From Paenibacillus sp. Soil750 (GTDB taxonomy: Bacteria > Bacillota > Bacilli > Paenibacillales > NBRC-103111): DNA of 64,000 nucleotides. The notes beneath the pieces were generated by a model. That model saw nothing but the letters and a program-made list of their open reading frames with translations. It did no database searches and was not told where the DNA came from. Both the position numbers and the translations under genes were made by a program. The stretch is taken from assembly GCF_001428045.1 (NCBI RefSeq), contig NZ_LMSD01000012.1, forward strand, positions 1,068,735-1,132,734, given 5' to 3'. This document shows, piece after piece, positions 16,544-24,687 of the stretch (within the stretch, counting starts at the first letter, position 1; the number at the start of each line of letters is the position of its first letter).

Positions 16544-16899
16544 TTGGACAAGCGTAAAGGAAAATCGATTAAATCAGCGAGAGGTATAGAAGTAGGAAAC
16601 GCGTATAAACTCGATACATTATTCGAGATTTCTTATCGTGCGAAGATGGCGGTGGGACGCGCAGAAAACACACTGGATTCTTATCGGGGAAATTAACGCT
16701 ATTTTATCGAATACATCGAGCATCGCTAGTTAGTTCCAGATTCACGGAATATTACAACGGAGCTCATACGCGAATATATAACGAGGTCATTTCACTTAAA
16801 AAAAGCGATATTAACTATGCGAGCGTTGTTGTTACGTTGAGGACGGAGGTCACTAAAACGAGGAAACGAGAATTGTTCCACTTTCTAAGCATACCTTAA
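16544..16899 (+). pseudogene. Decayed tyrosine recombinase / phage integrase remnant
   Basis: A TTG at 16544 behind AAAGGAG opens 50 codons ending in TAA at 16694. Reading on past this stop in the same frame gives RYFIEYIEHR, another stop, then NITTELIREYITRSF, together resembling the core-binding domain of tyrosine integrases (TLDSYRGN-RYFIEYI, IREYI). A frame change near 16783 then gives VISLKKSDINYASVVVTLRTEVTKTRKRELF-FLSIP, like the K-x-TKTRKxRxVPLS strand of the catalytic domain. The active-site R-H-R-Y segments are absent. Two stops, a frameshift and missing parts mark it as dead. The match is by eye. Confidence 0.5.
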
Positions 16900-17018
16900 A
16901 ACTTACGAGACACCTTTTCAACCTCATTGTGCACTAGCATAAAATCTGCAAGCAACACGCGAGTGTTTCTGCGTCGACAAAAAAAATGCGCCACTGGGGG
17001 CACATAGGCTTGTCAGTA

Positions 17019-17384
17019 TTATGGTTTACGTTTGGCAATAACAGTAACTGTTACCAAGCGAGTGGAGTTAGTTGGGTTCCACGCTGTAAAGAACCAATGG
17101 TCTTCGGCACTGGAGTAGCTATCGAGCATGTATCCTTGCTCGTCGCCACTAAACACCCAAGATCCACTGATGATGTTGAAGCCGTTTCCGAAGACTTCTA
17201 TTCTCCGAAAAGTGTTTGGCGGTAAGGTTGTAGTTGAAATGACGAAGCGTCCGAAACCATTACCTAAAGCGGTTGCTTTGATTGCGTTTTTGATGCTGTA
17301 GTTAACTGTACGTGCGGCAGTGTATTTTTTGCCGGTTTTGAGTTGTGCTCTTTTAATCACTGCAAGAGCTTTTTTGCTGATCAT
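17019..17384 (-). CDS. Hypothetical protein, beta-rich (island)
   Basis: 121 residues from the ATG at 17384 with AAAGGAGA 8 bases upstream. A basic N-terminus (MISKKALAVIKRAQLKTGKKYTAARTV) is followed by beta-rich sequence (GRFVISTTTLPPNTFRRIEVFGNGF, SGSWVFSGDEQGYMLDS, LVTVTVIAKRKP). No signal peptide or known domain is recognised. It could be a small structural or adhesion-type protein. It lies inside the tRNA-Ala island. Confidence 0.6.
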   Translation of the reverse strand: MISKKALAVIKRAQLKTGKKYTAARTVNYSIKNAIKATALGNGFGRFVISTTTLPPNTFRRIEVFGNGFNIISGSWVFSGDEQGYMLDSYSSAEDHWFFTAWNPTNSTRLVTVTVIAKRKP

Positions 17385-17485
17385 ATAGCATTCTCCTTTC
17401 TTAATGGAATAGTATAGTAGATGCTAGAATCATAGATTGTGAGCGGGGCATTTTTCGCGGGAGTGTAGCGGAAATTTGGAGCACA

Positions 17486-17911
17486 TTACGTGCCGCTTGA
17501 AACAGCATGAAGCACTGTGTTTTTGTAGCTATCGAGCCCTAAAATGGCCATGTATATAAAAAGATGTGCGTGAACATGGGAAAAATCGGCGGGAGTTTCA
17601 CAAAAGGATTCAATTTCAAAGCTTTCGACGACGGCTGTGTGTTGGAAGGAGTAAACCTTGAGGTTATGCGCATGATAACCATATTTATAGGAAATATCTG
17701 TAACTTTTTCTCCGTTAATTAATTCAACATTTGCATCGGATGATCTCCTATTTTTGATGTACTCATTCAACGACATTCTAGCCATATATGAAAACATTCT
17801 TTTATAATGATAATCAGATAGGCCAACAATTTTGGATATGTTTTTTCCAGAGATTTCTTCCGTCAGATGTGTTTCAATGTAGTCCATTAACTAATTAAAT
17901 TGTTGTAACAT
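17486..17911 (-). pseudogene. Decayed AraC-family regulator
   Basis: The likely original start is the ATG at 17911 behind GGAGGGAAATGA; its seventh codon is TAG (17893-17891). The same frame then continues MDYIETHLTEEISGKNISKIVGLSDYHYKRMFSYMARMSLNEYIKNRR, the first helix-turn-helix of an AraC regulator, up to KVTDISYKYGY. After that the expected second helix (QS-x-GFSRAF) is replaced by unrelated sequence, indicating one or more frameshifts. The remaining 133-codon frame could still be translated from 17887 but would make half a DNA-binding domain. Confidence 0.7.
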
Positions 17912-18021
17912 TCATTTCCCTCCACTACTAAACCATTTTAGCGGTAAAGTTTATTATTTACTCGATATATTATATACGGAAATTGTCGGACATCCCTTTC
18001 AAGGGTTGCCTTGCAAGTGGC

Positions 18022-18093
18022 ATCCCCCTAGGCTCCATACAATAAAAACCACGATCCTTTGGGATCGTGGTTTTTTGTATGGATCATGGGGCT
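18022..18093 (+). repeat. Right copy of tRNA-Ala 3'-end/terminator repeat (att-like)
   Basis: ATCCCCCTAGGCTCCATAC, then a terminator hairpin ACCACGATCC-TTTG-GGATCGTGGT and TTTTGTATGGATCAT. It matches 14613-14692 except for small indels and a compensated A-T to C-G change in the hairpin. No complete tRNA precedes it. A second, imperfect repeat (GGACATCCCTTT-n-GGGTTGCC) lies next to each copy, at 14865 and 17990. Confidence 0.7.
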
Positions 18094-18200
18094 GAGCCCT
18101 TTAGTTCGTGATGAACGATTGGCAGCGAGTGGCATTCGACATTTACTTGTGGACTCATACATCGTGTTCTATGTGAACTCTATTCCATTCCGCTTCCACC

Positions 18201-18965
18201 CTATAAATAATGCATCGTTACCTCACTTCTGACTAAAAATCTTGCATTAATACCTGTCTGCCCAATTCCCTTAGATATGTAGTAAGCCCCATATTGATTT
18301 GTATGTAGACCCTTATATATCCCCATGCGGGGCAATTCACCCGCGTCTTTCAATTTAAACAAAAATGGAAGATTAAATTGTTTGCCATGCAAATGTCCAG
18401 CCATTAAATAATCATAGGACTTATTTAGATGTAGAACGATGTTAGGATCGTGCGTAATAATAACTTTAGGTTTAGTTTGGTCAACATTTTGAAACGATTT
18501 TTCTATGTTGCTCTTGCCTGAATCAAAATCATCAATGCCAATAAGTTCAATTTGATCTATATGTACCGATTCATTTCTTAATACATGTAAGCCATATTTC
18601 CTTAATAGTTTTATTAGATCCATGACATTCTTTTGCTGATAATCATGGTTGCCGAGTACACAATAAATGGGTACATGTCCAATAGTCATAGCTCTTAGAT
18701 ACTTCTCTAGTTTGAAGAGACTATTACGATGTTTGGTAAAATCACCTGTAATACATATAAGGTTTGGTTTTTCATTATTGATAATAGTAGTTAGTTTTGT
18801 AGGACTTATTCTTAAACGTTCTACATGCAAGTCACTAATCTGTAGGATTTTTAAATTTAAATCCAGATGATATGTAATCCGTTCAATTTTTAGCCATTGT
18901 GTAGGTAAGATAAAATTAATATAAAAGAAGAAGAGTATTAGAATCACTATGTATAAATAGATCAC
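18201..18965 (-). CDS. Membrane-anchored metallophosphoesterase (YkuE/YaeI-like)
   Basis: 254 residues from the GTG at 18965, which has AGGAG 9 bases upstream; the frame extends to 19193 without any RBS. One N-terminal membrane helix (YLYIVILILFFFYINFILP), then a calcineurin-like domain with all metal motifs: QISDLHVERL (D-x-H), ITGDFT (GD), VLGNHDYQ (GNHD), ITHDP and MAGHLHGKQF (GH-x-H). Family members hydrolyse phosphoesters at the membrane, for example UDP-diacylglucosamine or lipid-linked substrates. It is just outside the right att-like repeat and is A/T-rich compared with its neighbours. Confidence 0.85.
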   Translation of the reverse strand: MIYLYIVILILFFFYINFILPTQWLKIERITYHLDLNLKILQISDLHVERLRISPTKLTTIINNEKPNLICITGDFTKHRNSLFKLEKYLRAMTIGHVPIYCVLGNHDYQQKNVMDLIKLLRKYGLHVLRNESVHIDQIELIGIDDFDSGKSNIEKSFQNVDQTKPKVIITHDPNIVLHLNKSYDYLMAGHLHGKQFNLPFLFKLKDAGELPRMGIYKGLHTNQYGAYYISKGIGQTGINARFLVRSEVTMHYL

Positions 18966-19257
18966 TTCACCATTCTCCTCACATAGCAGATTCATTTTTA
19001 TTAATTTAATATTTATTCTAGATAAATCTGGAATATCCCTTTTATTATTTCTCCCATTGATGTACTGGTTTGAAAAAAATCGGGGGGCTTTCTCATGTCT
19101 AAAAATCCAGAAAAATCCAATCGTAGAGGTTTTTGTAATACCTAGTACACCTGCTGATACTTGGAAATTGTATATTTCATATAATAATCCCATGTAAATT
19201 ATTCAGTCGATACGCAGTCAGTATGTTTTCCAGCTACCCTGAAGGAGAGTGACCATT

Positions 19258-19347
19258 TTGGATGATCATTATTATTTGGCTGTCTCGAAATCAAAATCCT
19301 GGTCCCTGACCAACCATTATAAGGAAGGTGGGAACCTTCATGTTTGA
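19258..19347 (+). CDS. Possible 29-residue leader peptide
   Basis: TTG at 19258 preceded by AAGGAGAGTGA at a good distance. The frame encodes 29 polar and aromatic residues (DDHYYLAVSKSKSWSL...) and ends at TGA 19345-19347, overlapping the aminotransferase ATG at 19340. The strong RBS and the overlap suggest translational coupling or a remnant of a lost upstream gene. No homologue is recognised. Confidence 0.35.
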   Translation: MDDHYYLAVSKSKSWSLTNHYKEGGNLHV

Positions 19348-20452
19348 AATCCCCTTTCTAAGGCCCAAGCTTGTAGTGAAAGAAGAATATATGGACTATT
19401 TGAAGCAGATTGATGATTCTAGATCCTATACCAATTACGGAGCATTGAATACAAGCTTTGAACAGCAATTAATTCATGATTTGTTTCAAAACGAAGGGTA
19501 TGCTGTAACTGTCAATAACGCAACAACAGGACTTATCCTAGCTATCTCCCAGATTAAACGCCCAGGTAAATATGCGCTGATGCCTAGTTTCACGTTCGCT
19601 GCAACACCATTAGCAGCAATGTGGTGCGGCTTGGAGCCTTATTTTATAGATATAAACGAACGAGATTGGTGCATGAATGAAGAGCTGCTGGACCAAGTGA
19701 TCCAACAATTAGGGGATGAGGTGGCTGTTGTGGTCCCCTATGCGACCTTTGGAACGAATATGGATACAAGGTATTACGAAACCCTCCAAGAACGGAATAT
19801 CCCCGTAGTTATTGATGCTGCGGCAAGCATAGGGTCTAGGCTGAATCAGCATTTTGGTCAAGGCTTTTCAGGTGCTGTTGTGTTTAGCTTTCATGCAACG
19901 AAGGGCTTTGGGATTGGGGAAGGCGGGCTCATATACAGTAGTGATAAAGAGATGATCAATAGGGTGCGACAAGCGTCTAACTTCGGATTTAACGAAGATC
20001 GAGAATCCATGCAAACGGGTCTTAATGGGAAAGTATCGGAATACGCAGCTGCAATCGGACTCGCCACTCTCCATGTATTCCATCAGAAAAAGCAAAAGCG
20101 CGCGCAGATTTTTGATTGGTATATGGAAGAGCTTGTGCAAACGGGGCTCCTTGAGCTTGGCTGGCAACTGCAAGAAGTAAGGGGGAGCGTTGCCTATTCA
20201 TTCTTTTCTTTGTTATGCCCTGAAAAAAGCAGCAATGCCTATTTCGTTCAAAAGCTAGCCAAACATGGCATTCAAGCCCGTACTTATTTTACCCCATCCT
20301 GTCATATACAGACTGCTTTTCAGTCATATCCTCGCACATCTCTTCATATAACGGAACAAATTGGAAGGCGGATCATCAATTTGCCGTTGTGGGAAGACAT
20401 GGACCAAAGCCATGTGCAAAAGATTTTGCGAGGGCTCTCACATGAAGGATAG
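19340..20452 (+). CDS. DegT/DnrJ/EryC1/StrS-family sugar aminotransferase
   Basis: 370 residues, a PLP enzyme that aminates keto-sugars or similar. PLP-site features: NATTGL near residue 60, VVIDAAASIGS with Asp159, and SFHATKGFGIGEGG with the Schiff-base Lys188. The ATG at 19340 has GGAAGGTGGG upstream. It overlaps the next gene, a PglD-like acetyltransferase, so the two probably install an N-acyl amino group on a nucleotide sugar, as PglE/PglD do for bacillosamine. No dehydratase or nucleotidyltransferase for the sugar is nearby. Confidence 0.87.
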   Translation: MFEIPFLRPKLVVKEEYMDYLKQIDDSRSYTNYGALNTSFEQQLIHDLFQNEGYAVTVNNATTGLILAISQIKRPGKYALMPSFTFAATPLAAMWCGLEPYFIDINERDWCMNEELLDQVIQQLGDEVAVVVPYATFGTNMDTRYYETLQERNIPVVIDAAASIGSRLNQHFGQGFSGAVVFSFHATKGFGIGEGGLIYSSDKEMINRVRQASNFGFNEDRESMQTGLNGKVSEYAAAIGLATLHVFHQKKQKRAQIFDWYMEELVQTGLLELGWQLQEVRGSVAYSFFSLLCPEKSSNAYFVQKLAKHGIQARTYFTPSCHIQTAFQSYPRTSLHITEQIGRRIINLPLWEDMDQSHVQKILRGLSHEG

Positions 20453-21083
20453 CAAGCTTGCCATTTGGGGCTGCGGAGGGATGGGCCGTGAGGTTAACCA
20501 TTTGTGTGAACTACTGAATATTGAGGTTGTAGGTTTTCTAGATGAACGGTCGGAGATGCGCGGACAGATGATTGATGAAATACCAGTACTCGGTGACTTG
20601 TCAGATATTATTCACCTTCGTGATCAAATAAAGGTCGTTTGCGCTGGCGTCGGGAGCCCTCAATTAAAAAAACGGCTCGTTCAGAAAACGAGTGACTTCG
20701 GTTTTTCGTTTGCAGATAGTCTTGTTCATCCCGCTGTACAACTATCAAGAAAGATTCATATGGGAATCGGATCTATTATTGGTGCAGGCACCATCATTAC
20801 AATCAATGTTCACATTGGTCACTTTGTTATAGTTAACAGCAGCGTAACGATCGCCCATGATGTCAGAATATCTGACTATGTTACCCTATCCCCTGGCGTT
20901 AACTTAAGTGGAAATGTCACAGTGGAGGAAGGGGTTTTTATAGGGACCGGATCTGCTGTTCGTGAGAAAATTACTATAGGCCCTTGGTCCATGATAGGCG
21001 GAGGAGCTTTTGTAAAGGATCAAGTGCCCGGAGGGGTATTATATGCTGGTGTCCCAGCCGTATTTAAAAAGAATCTACTGTAG
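20442..21083 (+). CDS. NeuD/PglD-like sugar O/N-acetyltransferase
   Basis: 213 residues from the ATG at 20442, which lies inside the end of the aminotransferase gene behind GAGGG. The N-terminal Rossmann-like part (KLAIWGCGGMGREVNHLC; VVGFLDE) binds the nucleotide sugar in PglD. From about residue 95 hexapeptide repeats form a left-handed beta-helix (GIGSIIGAGTIITINVHIGHFVIVNSSVTIAHD), with His at the expected catalytic place in VTIAHDVRI. It would use acetyl-CoA to acylate the amino sugar from the upstream enzyme. A reversed glycosyltransferase stump follows. Confidence 0.85.
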   Translation: MKDSKLAIWGCGGMGREVNHLCELLNIEVVGFLDERSEMRGQMIDEIPVLGDLSDIIHLRDQIKVVCAGVGSPQLKKRLVQKTSDFGFSFADSLVHPAVQLSRKIHMGIGSIIGAGTIITINVHIGHFVIVNSSVTIAHDVRISDYVTLSPGVNLSGNVTVEEGVFIGTGSAVREKITIGPWSMIGGGAFVKDQVPGGVLYAGVPAVFKKNLL

Positions 21084-21100
21084 TGTAGAAGAGGTTATTT

Positions 21101-21406
21101 CTAATTTCCTAACATATGCTTTAATTTTGAATGAACAATATTTTTCACATCAAAACGTTCTTTTATTGTTTCTGCTCCATGAGTTCCTATTTCCAGAGCT
21201 TCCTTAAAGTTTGCTTTAATCCACAACAACACATTTGCAATGGTTTGTGCATCTGATGCTACCTCTATATAATCGACTCCCGATTGAAGCACAAGCTTAT
21301 CGTTTCGAGGATTCGTAGACACTAAAATACAGCCCGTAGACATGGCATCGACCGCCGCTATAGTCTTGTGGGGCAATTCGTAAATCAAACCGAGAGTTCC
21401 CTTCAT
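21101..21406 (-). pseudogene. Glycosyltransferase C-terminal fragment
   Basis: 101 codons read like the C-terminal third of a GT4-type glycosyltransferase: LPHKTIAAVDAMSTGCILVSTNPRNDKLV resembles the EAMA-x-G-x-PVV nucleotide-sugar segment, and it ends with a helical FKEALEIGTHGAETIKERFDV. The N-terminal domain is absent; upstream minus-strand sequence has no matching frame and no RBS. It is most likely what is left of a gene in the same sugar cluster. Confidence 0.6.
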
Positions 21407-21472
21407 CCGTGATTAATATTCCCTAGTTATGACCATAATTTAATTTAGTTAATAATTAGGGGACATTAAACT

Positions 21473-21955
21473 ATGGATACGCTTATTCTTTATTGCGTTT
21501 GGATTGTTACGGCTATTCTCTTGGTGATTTTCATCAGAAGAAAGAATTTATTGAAAGCACAATTAAGTTTCATGTTCATGCAAGTCCCAACTTGGTTATT
21601 CGGTACATTAGTTGTTAAGGGAAGGTTAATTGAATACCCTGTTGGTTTTCTTAGCGTTGTCTATAAAGCTAGTTTTACCTTTGAATATTTCGTTTTCCCA
21701 GCTGTAAGTGCCATCTTCAACGTGCATTTCCCTCGTGATAAATCATGGTTGATCAAAACGTTGTATACGCTTAGCTTCCCATCCATCATGACAGTAGTCG
21801 AGGTTTTACTAGAAAAGAACACCGATTTAATCAAGTATTTAAATTGGTCATGGTATATGAGCTTCATCTCGATAATGATCACACTATTATTATCCTATTG
21901 GTATTTTCTATGGTTTTTTAAGAAAATCAAAAAAATGAACACCGAAGATCTGTAG
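21473..21955 (+). CDS. CBO0543-like multi-spanning membrane protein
   Basis: 160 residues with four or five membrane helices, many aromatic residues, and a basic C-terminus (FFKKIKKMNTEDL). The features RRKNLLKAQLSFMFMQVPTWLFG and FPRDKSWLIKTLY recall the Firmicute CBO0543 family, whose function is not known to me. AGGGGACA precedes the ATG. It is 23 bases upstream of the sugar dehydrogenase gene on the same strand and may be co-transcribed. Confidence 0.7.
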   Translation: MDTLILYCVWIVTAILLVIFIRRKNLLKAQLSFMFMQVPTWLFGTLVVKGRLIEYPVGFLSVVYKASFTFEYFVFPAVSAIFNVHFPRDKSWLIKTLYTLSFPSIMTVVEVLLEKNTDLIKYLNWSWYMSFISIMITLLLSYWYFLWFFKKIKKMNTEDL

Positions 21956-21978
21956 CGTCTTCCATAAGGAGGTTGATT

Positions 21979-23133
21979 ATGATTAAGCGTTATATCCTTG
22001 CATGTATGAGCCTAATCCTTCTATTTATACTACCTGCATGCTTTTGGTCAAAAGATTCCGAACCTTCCTCCACGACATCGAACAGCATTTCGCTGACTCC
22101 TTTTTTCGAGCCAAACAACTTCGATCATCCCGTTGGACTTGAGCATCGCGTTAGCGCACCGCAACTCATGTATATTGTAGAGCAGCCTGGTAGGATCATC
22201 AGCGTGAATATGGATAAGCCGAAGGAAAAGCCTGCTCTTGTACTTGATATTACGGATCGGGTCAATGATAGTGGAAACGAACAAGGTTTGCTAGGACTAG
22301 CCTTCCATCCGAAGGATCCAACGTTAGCCTATGTAAACTATACGACAGAGACGCATACAGTCATCGCTCGATACAACACGCTTCCTAACAATCCCTCTCT
22401 TCTGGATCCAACTAGTGAGAAAGTGTTGCTAACTTTCAAGCAACCCTACCCGAATCACAATGGCGGTCAACTGGCTTTCGGGCCAGATGGTTACTTGTAC
22501 ATAGCGACGGGAGACGGTGGCAGCAGCGGAGATCCTCAGAATAATAGCCAAAACCTTCAGTCCCTGCTAGGCAAAATACTTCGTATCGACGTAGACAAGC
22601 AAGATAGTGGACTTCTCTATGCAATCCCTGAGGACAATCCTTTTATTAGCAAAGGAGCAAAGGAGATCTATGCCTACGGACTACGGAATCCATGGCGATT
22701 CAGTTTCGATACCGTCACAGGAAAACTTTGGGCAGCCGATGTTGGCCAGAATAGATTTGAAGAAATTAATCTCATAGAAAAAGGTAAAAACTATGGGTGG
22801 CGCATACAAGAAGGATTTGAATGCTATGAACCAAAAGAAGGCTGCAATAAGGCTGGCTTAGAGCAACCGCTGTTTACCTATGGTCGTGATCAAGGCGTAT
22901 CGATTACCGGAGGTTATGTGTATAGGGGCACGAAGCTCCCTGAATTATACGGTTGGTACGTGTACGCAGATTATGGTACGGGGAACATTTGGGCATTGTC
23001 TCAACAAAGTGACGGAACGATCAAGAACCGAACCTTACTAGCATCCGGTTTGAATATTGCTTCCTTCGGTAAGGACGCAGCAGGCGAGCTTTACCTGGCC
23101 ACACAAGATGGAAAAATCATGAAAATCGTTTAG
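21979..23133 (+). CDS. PQQ-type soluble aldose sugar dehydrogenase family lipoprotein
   Basis: 384 residues. The signal peptide ends in LFILPAC with Cys21 as the lipid anchor. The rest is a six-bladed beta-propeller of the glucose/sorbosone dehydrogenase family: GLLGLAFHP, HNGGQLAFGPDGYLYIATGDGG, GLRNPWRFSFD, AADVGQNRFEEIN, YGW, ITGGYVYRG. Family members oxidise aldoses using PQQ; many homologues in Gram-positives have unproven cofactor use. AAGGAGG lies 6 bases before the ATG at 21979. Its 3' end overlaps the convergent DUF5701 gene by 4 bases. Confidence 0.87.
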   Translation: MIKRYILACMSLILLFILPACFWSKDSEPSSTTSNSISLTPFFEPNNFDHPVGLEHRVSAPQLMYIVEQPGRIISVNMDKPKEKPALVLDITDRVNDSGNEQGLLGLAFHPKDPTLAYVNYTTETHTVIARYNTLPNNPSLLDPTSEKVLLTFKQPYPNHNGGQLAFGPDGYLYIATGDGGSSGDPQNNSQNLQSLLGKILRIDVDKQDSGLLYAIPEDNPFISKGAKEIYAYGLRNPWRFSFDTVTGKLWAADVGQNRFEEINLIEKGKNYGWRIQEGFECYEPKEGCNKAGLEQPLFTYGRDQGVSITGGYVYRGTKLPELYGWYVYADYGTGNIWALSQQSDGTIKNRTLLASGLNIASFGKDAAGELYLATQDGKIMKIV

Positions 23134-23750
23134 CATCTAGCTCTACAAGAGGCGGAGCCTAGCCACGTATGTGGGTTTCCCGCCCAGCACCAGCCAAGCT
23201 TTGGCTTTTTGTCACTAATCCATAGCGCAGTAACTCTTCGGTCACCACAGCGAGAACCGAGCAGAGAGAAGCCATTATTTTTACGCAACACTTCAGGAAA
23301 ATGGGTAATTACACTAATCCCTTCTTCTATGGTAAGCGGAGAACGATTTTCTTGCGTTATGGAGGCCAACGCTGCGGTTGGTGTCACATTTAATGTTCCT
23401 GTGCCAGTATCGATATCTAATAACAGATAAGCCCTCCCCTCAGGGAGCCCAATCCCCTCAATAGGTTGAAAGCGATTGATTTCCTCGACATCCATGACGC
23501 TGAACCCGTTCTTCCCTTCACGTTCCACTAGCTGCATCGCCCGCTCTGCATGTAACCAATCACTTTTAATCACAATGACAAAAGGAATCTTACTTGACTG
23601 TGATTCTATTTGGTTAAGATGTATTTCTGAGATTTTATGCTTTAACGGTTCTAATTCCTTCTTAAATGCAGCCGCGGTTAATCCAACTACCTCTGGATAT
23701 CCTTTAACCATTAGATTCTCGACTTGTCGTTCGAACTCCTCATGCAACAT
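23130..23750 (-). CDS. DUF5701-like protein
   Basis: 206 residues. The C-terminal part RSPLTIEEGISVITHFPEVLRKNNGFSLLGSRCGDRRV-ALWISDKKPKLGWCWAGNPHTWLGSASC looks like the strongly conserved core of the DUF5701 family, of unknown function. The N-terminal half is helical (AAAFKKELEPL) followed by a segment IPFVIVIKSDWLHAERAMQLVE. No signal peptide. GAGGAGG lies about 14 bases before the ATG, a long spacing. Confidence 0.72.
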   Translation of the reverse strand: MLHEEFERQVENLMVKGYPEVVGLTAAAFKKELEPLKHKISEIHLNQIESQSSKIPFVIVIKSDWLHAERAMQLVEREGKNGFSVMDVEEINRFQPIEGIGLPEGRAYLLLDIDTGTGTLNVTPTAALASITQENRSPLTIEEGISVITHFPEVLRKNNGFSLLGSRCGDRRVTALWISDKKPKLGWCWAGNPHTWLGSASCRARC

Positions 23751-23912
23751 AGGTCCGTAAGTACCTCCTCAATGAAATGCTATATAGTTATCTTACAACA
23801 TTAAAGCTAATTCAAAAGTTTGTTATAAAAATCCCCTATTTTAATAAGCATTGATTGCAATAACCTTATTCTTCTGCTTTAATCTTAGAAGGATGCTAGG
23901 ATGAGGTGAACC

Positions 23913-24620
23913 ATGATGATTAAACCCATCGATATTGCGAATCAACTTGATATAAGCACGAGCACTTTAAGAAATTATGAGACCAAAGGTCTTGTCCCTA
24001 TACCTGCACGATCATCGAAGGGCTATCGTATATACACAGATGTACACGTTGCTTACTTTACATGCATTAAAGCCATGGAACCTGGATTTGGGATGGATGC
24101 GACCTCCGAAATTCTACGTTACATGCAATGCAAAGAGATGGATTCCGCACTTCGAATCGTAAATGAAGTGCAAGCTAACCTACATCGTGATACTCTACTA
24201 GCTGAGTCAAATATTCAAATTTTAGAAACCGAGTACCTAAGCATACGCGATGCCCAAGAAATGATCTGGATGACAATTGGCGAGGTTGCCGAGGAAACCT
24301 CCCTCCCGCGCTCTACCATTCGGCACTGGGAAAAAGTCGGCCTCATACTCTCCTCGCGCGATCCCGAGAATGGCTATCGCAGATATAGTCGATCACAATT
24401 ACACAAGATTATGCTGCTCCGTACCTTGCGACCAGCTGTCTATTCACTCGATCTAATTGGCCTAAAACAAGCTATCGCAGAAATGGACCCTTCCGATATT
24501 GAGCATGCTAAGAGGATTGCGCATCAATCTCTACAATTCCTATTCAAAATCAAACGGGAACAGCTAAGCGGCGTGTATAATTTGTACAAATTATGCCGAC
24601 TTTTGAATTTGATTGATTAA
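23913..24620 (+). CDS. Tandem MerR-type regulator
   Basis: 235 residues holding two MerR helix-turn-helix domains: residues 4-70 (DIANQLDISTSTLRNYETKGLVPIPARSSKGYRIYT) and about 119-185 (TIGEVAEETSLPRSTIRHWEKVGLI-SRDPENGYRRYS), joined by a helical linker. Ordinary MerR proteins carry one such domain and dimerise; here one chain could supply both. The C-terminus is a helix with no metal-binding Cys pattern. GAGGTGAACC precedes the ATG. A strong hairpin follows. Ligand and target are unknown. Confidence 0.82.
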   Translation: MMIKPIDIANQLDISTSTLRNYETKGLVPIPARSSKGYRIYTDVHVAYFTCIKAMEPGFGMDATSEILRYMQCKEMDSALRIVNEVQANLHRDTLLAESNIQILETEYLSIRDAQEMIWMTIGEVAEETSLPRSTIRHWEKVGLILSSRDPENGYRRYSRSQLHKIMLLRTLRPAVYSLDLIGLKQAIAEMDPSDIEHAKRIAHQSLQFLFKIKREQLSGVYNLYKLCRLLNLID

Positions 24621-24630
24621 AATAATCAGC

Positions 24631-24664
24631 GTTGACCCCCATGAATCATGGGGGTTTCGTCAAC
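24631..24664. terminator. Terminator between tandem MerR gene and SDR gene
   Basis: GTTGA-CCCCCATG-AAT-CATGGGGG-TTTCGTCAAC, a GC-rich core hairpin with an outer stem. It lies between convergent genes. Confidence 0.75.
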
Positions 24665-24687
24665 TCTTATTGTGAATCTTCACGTTG

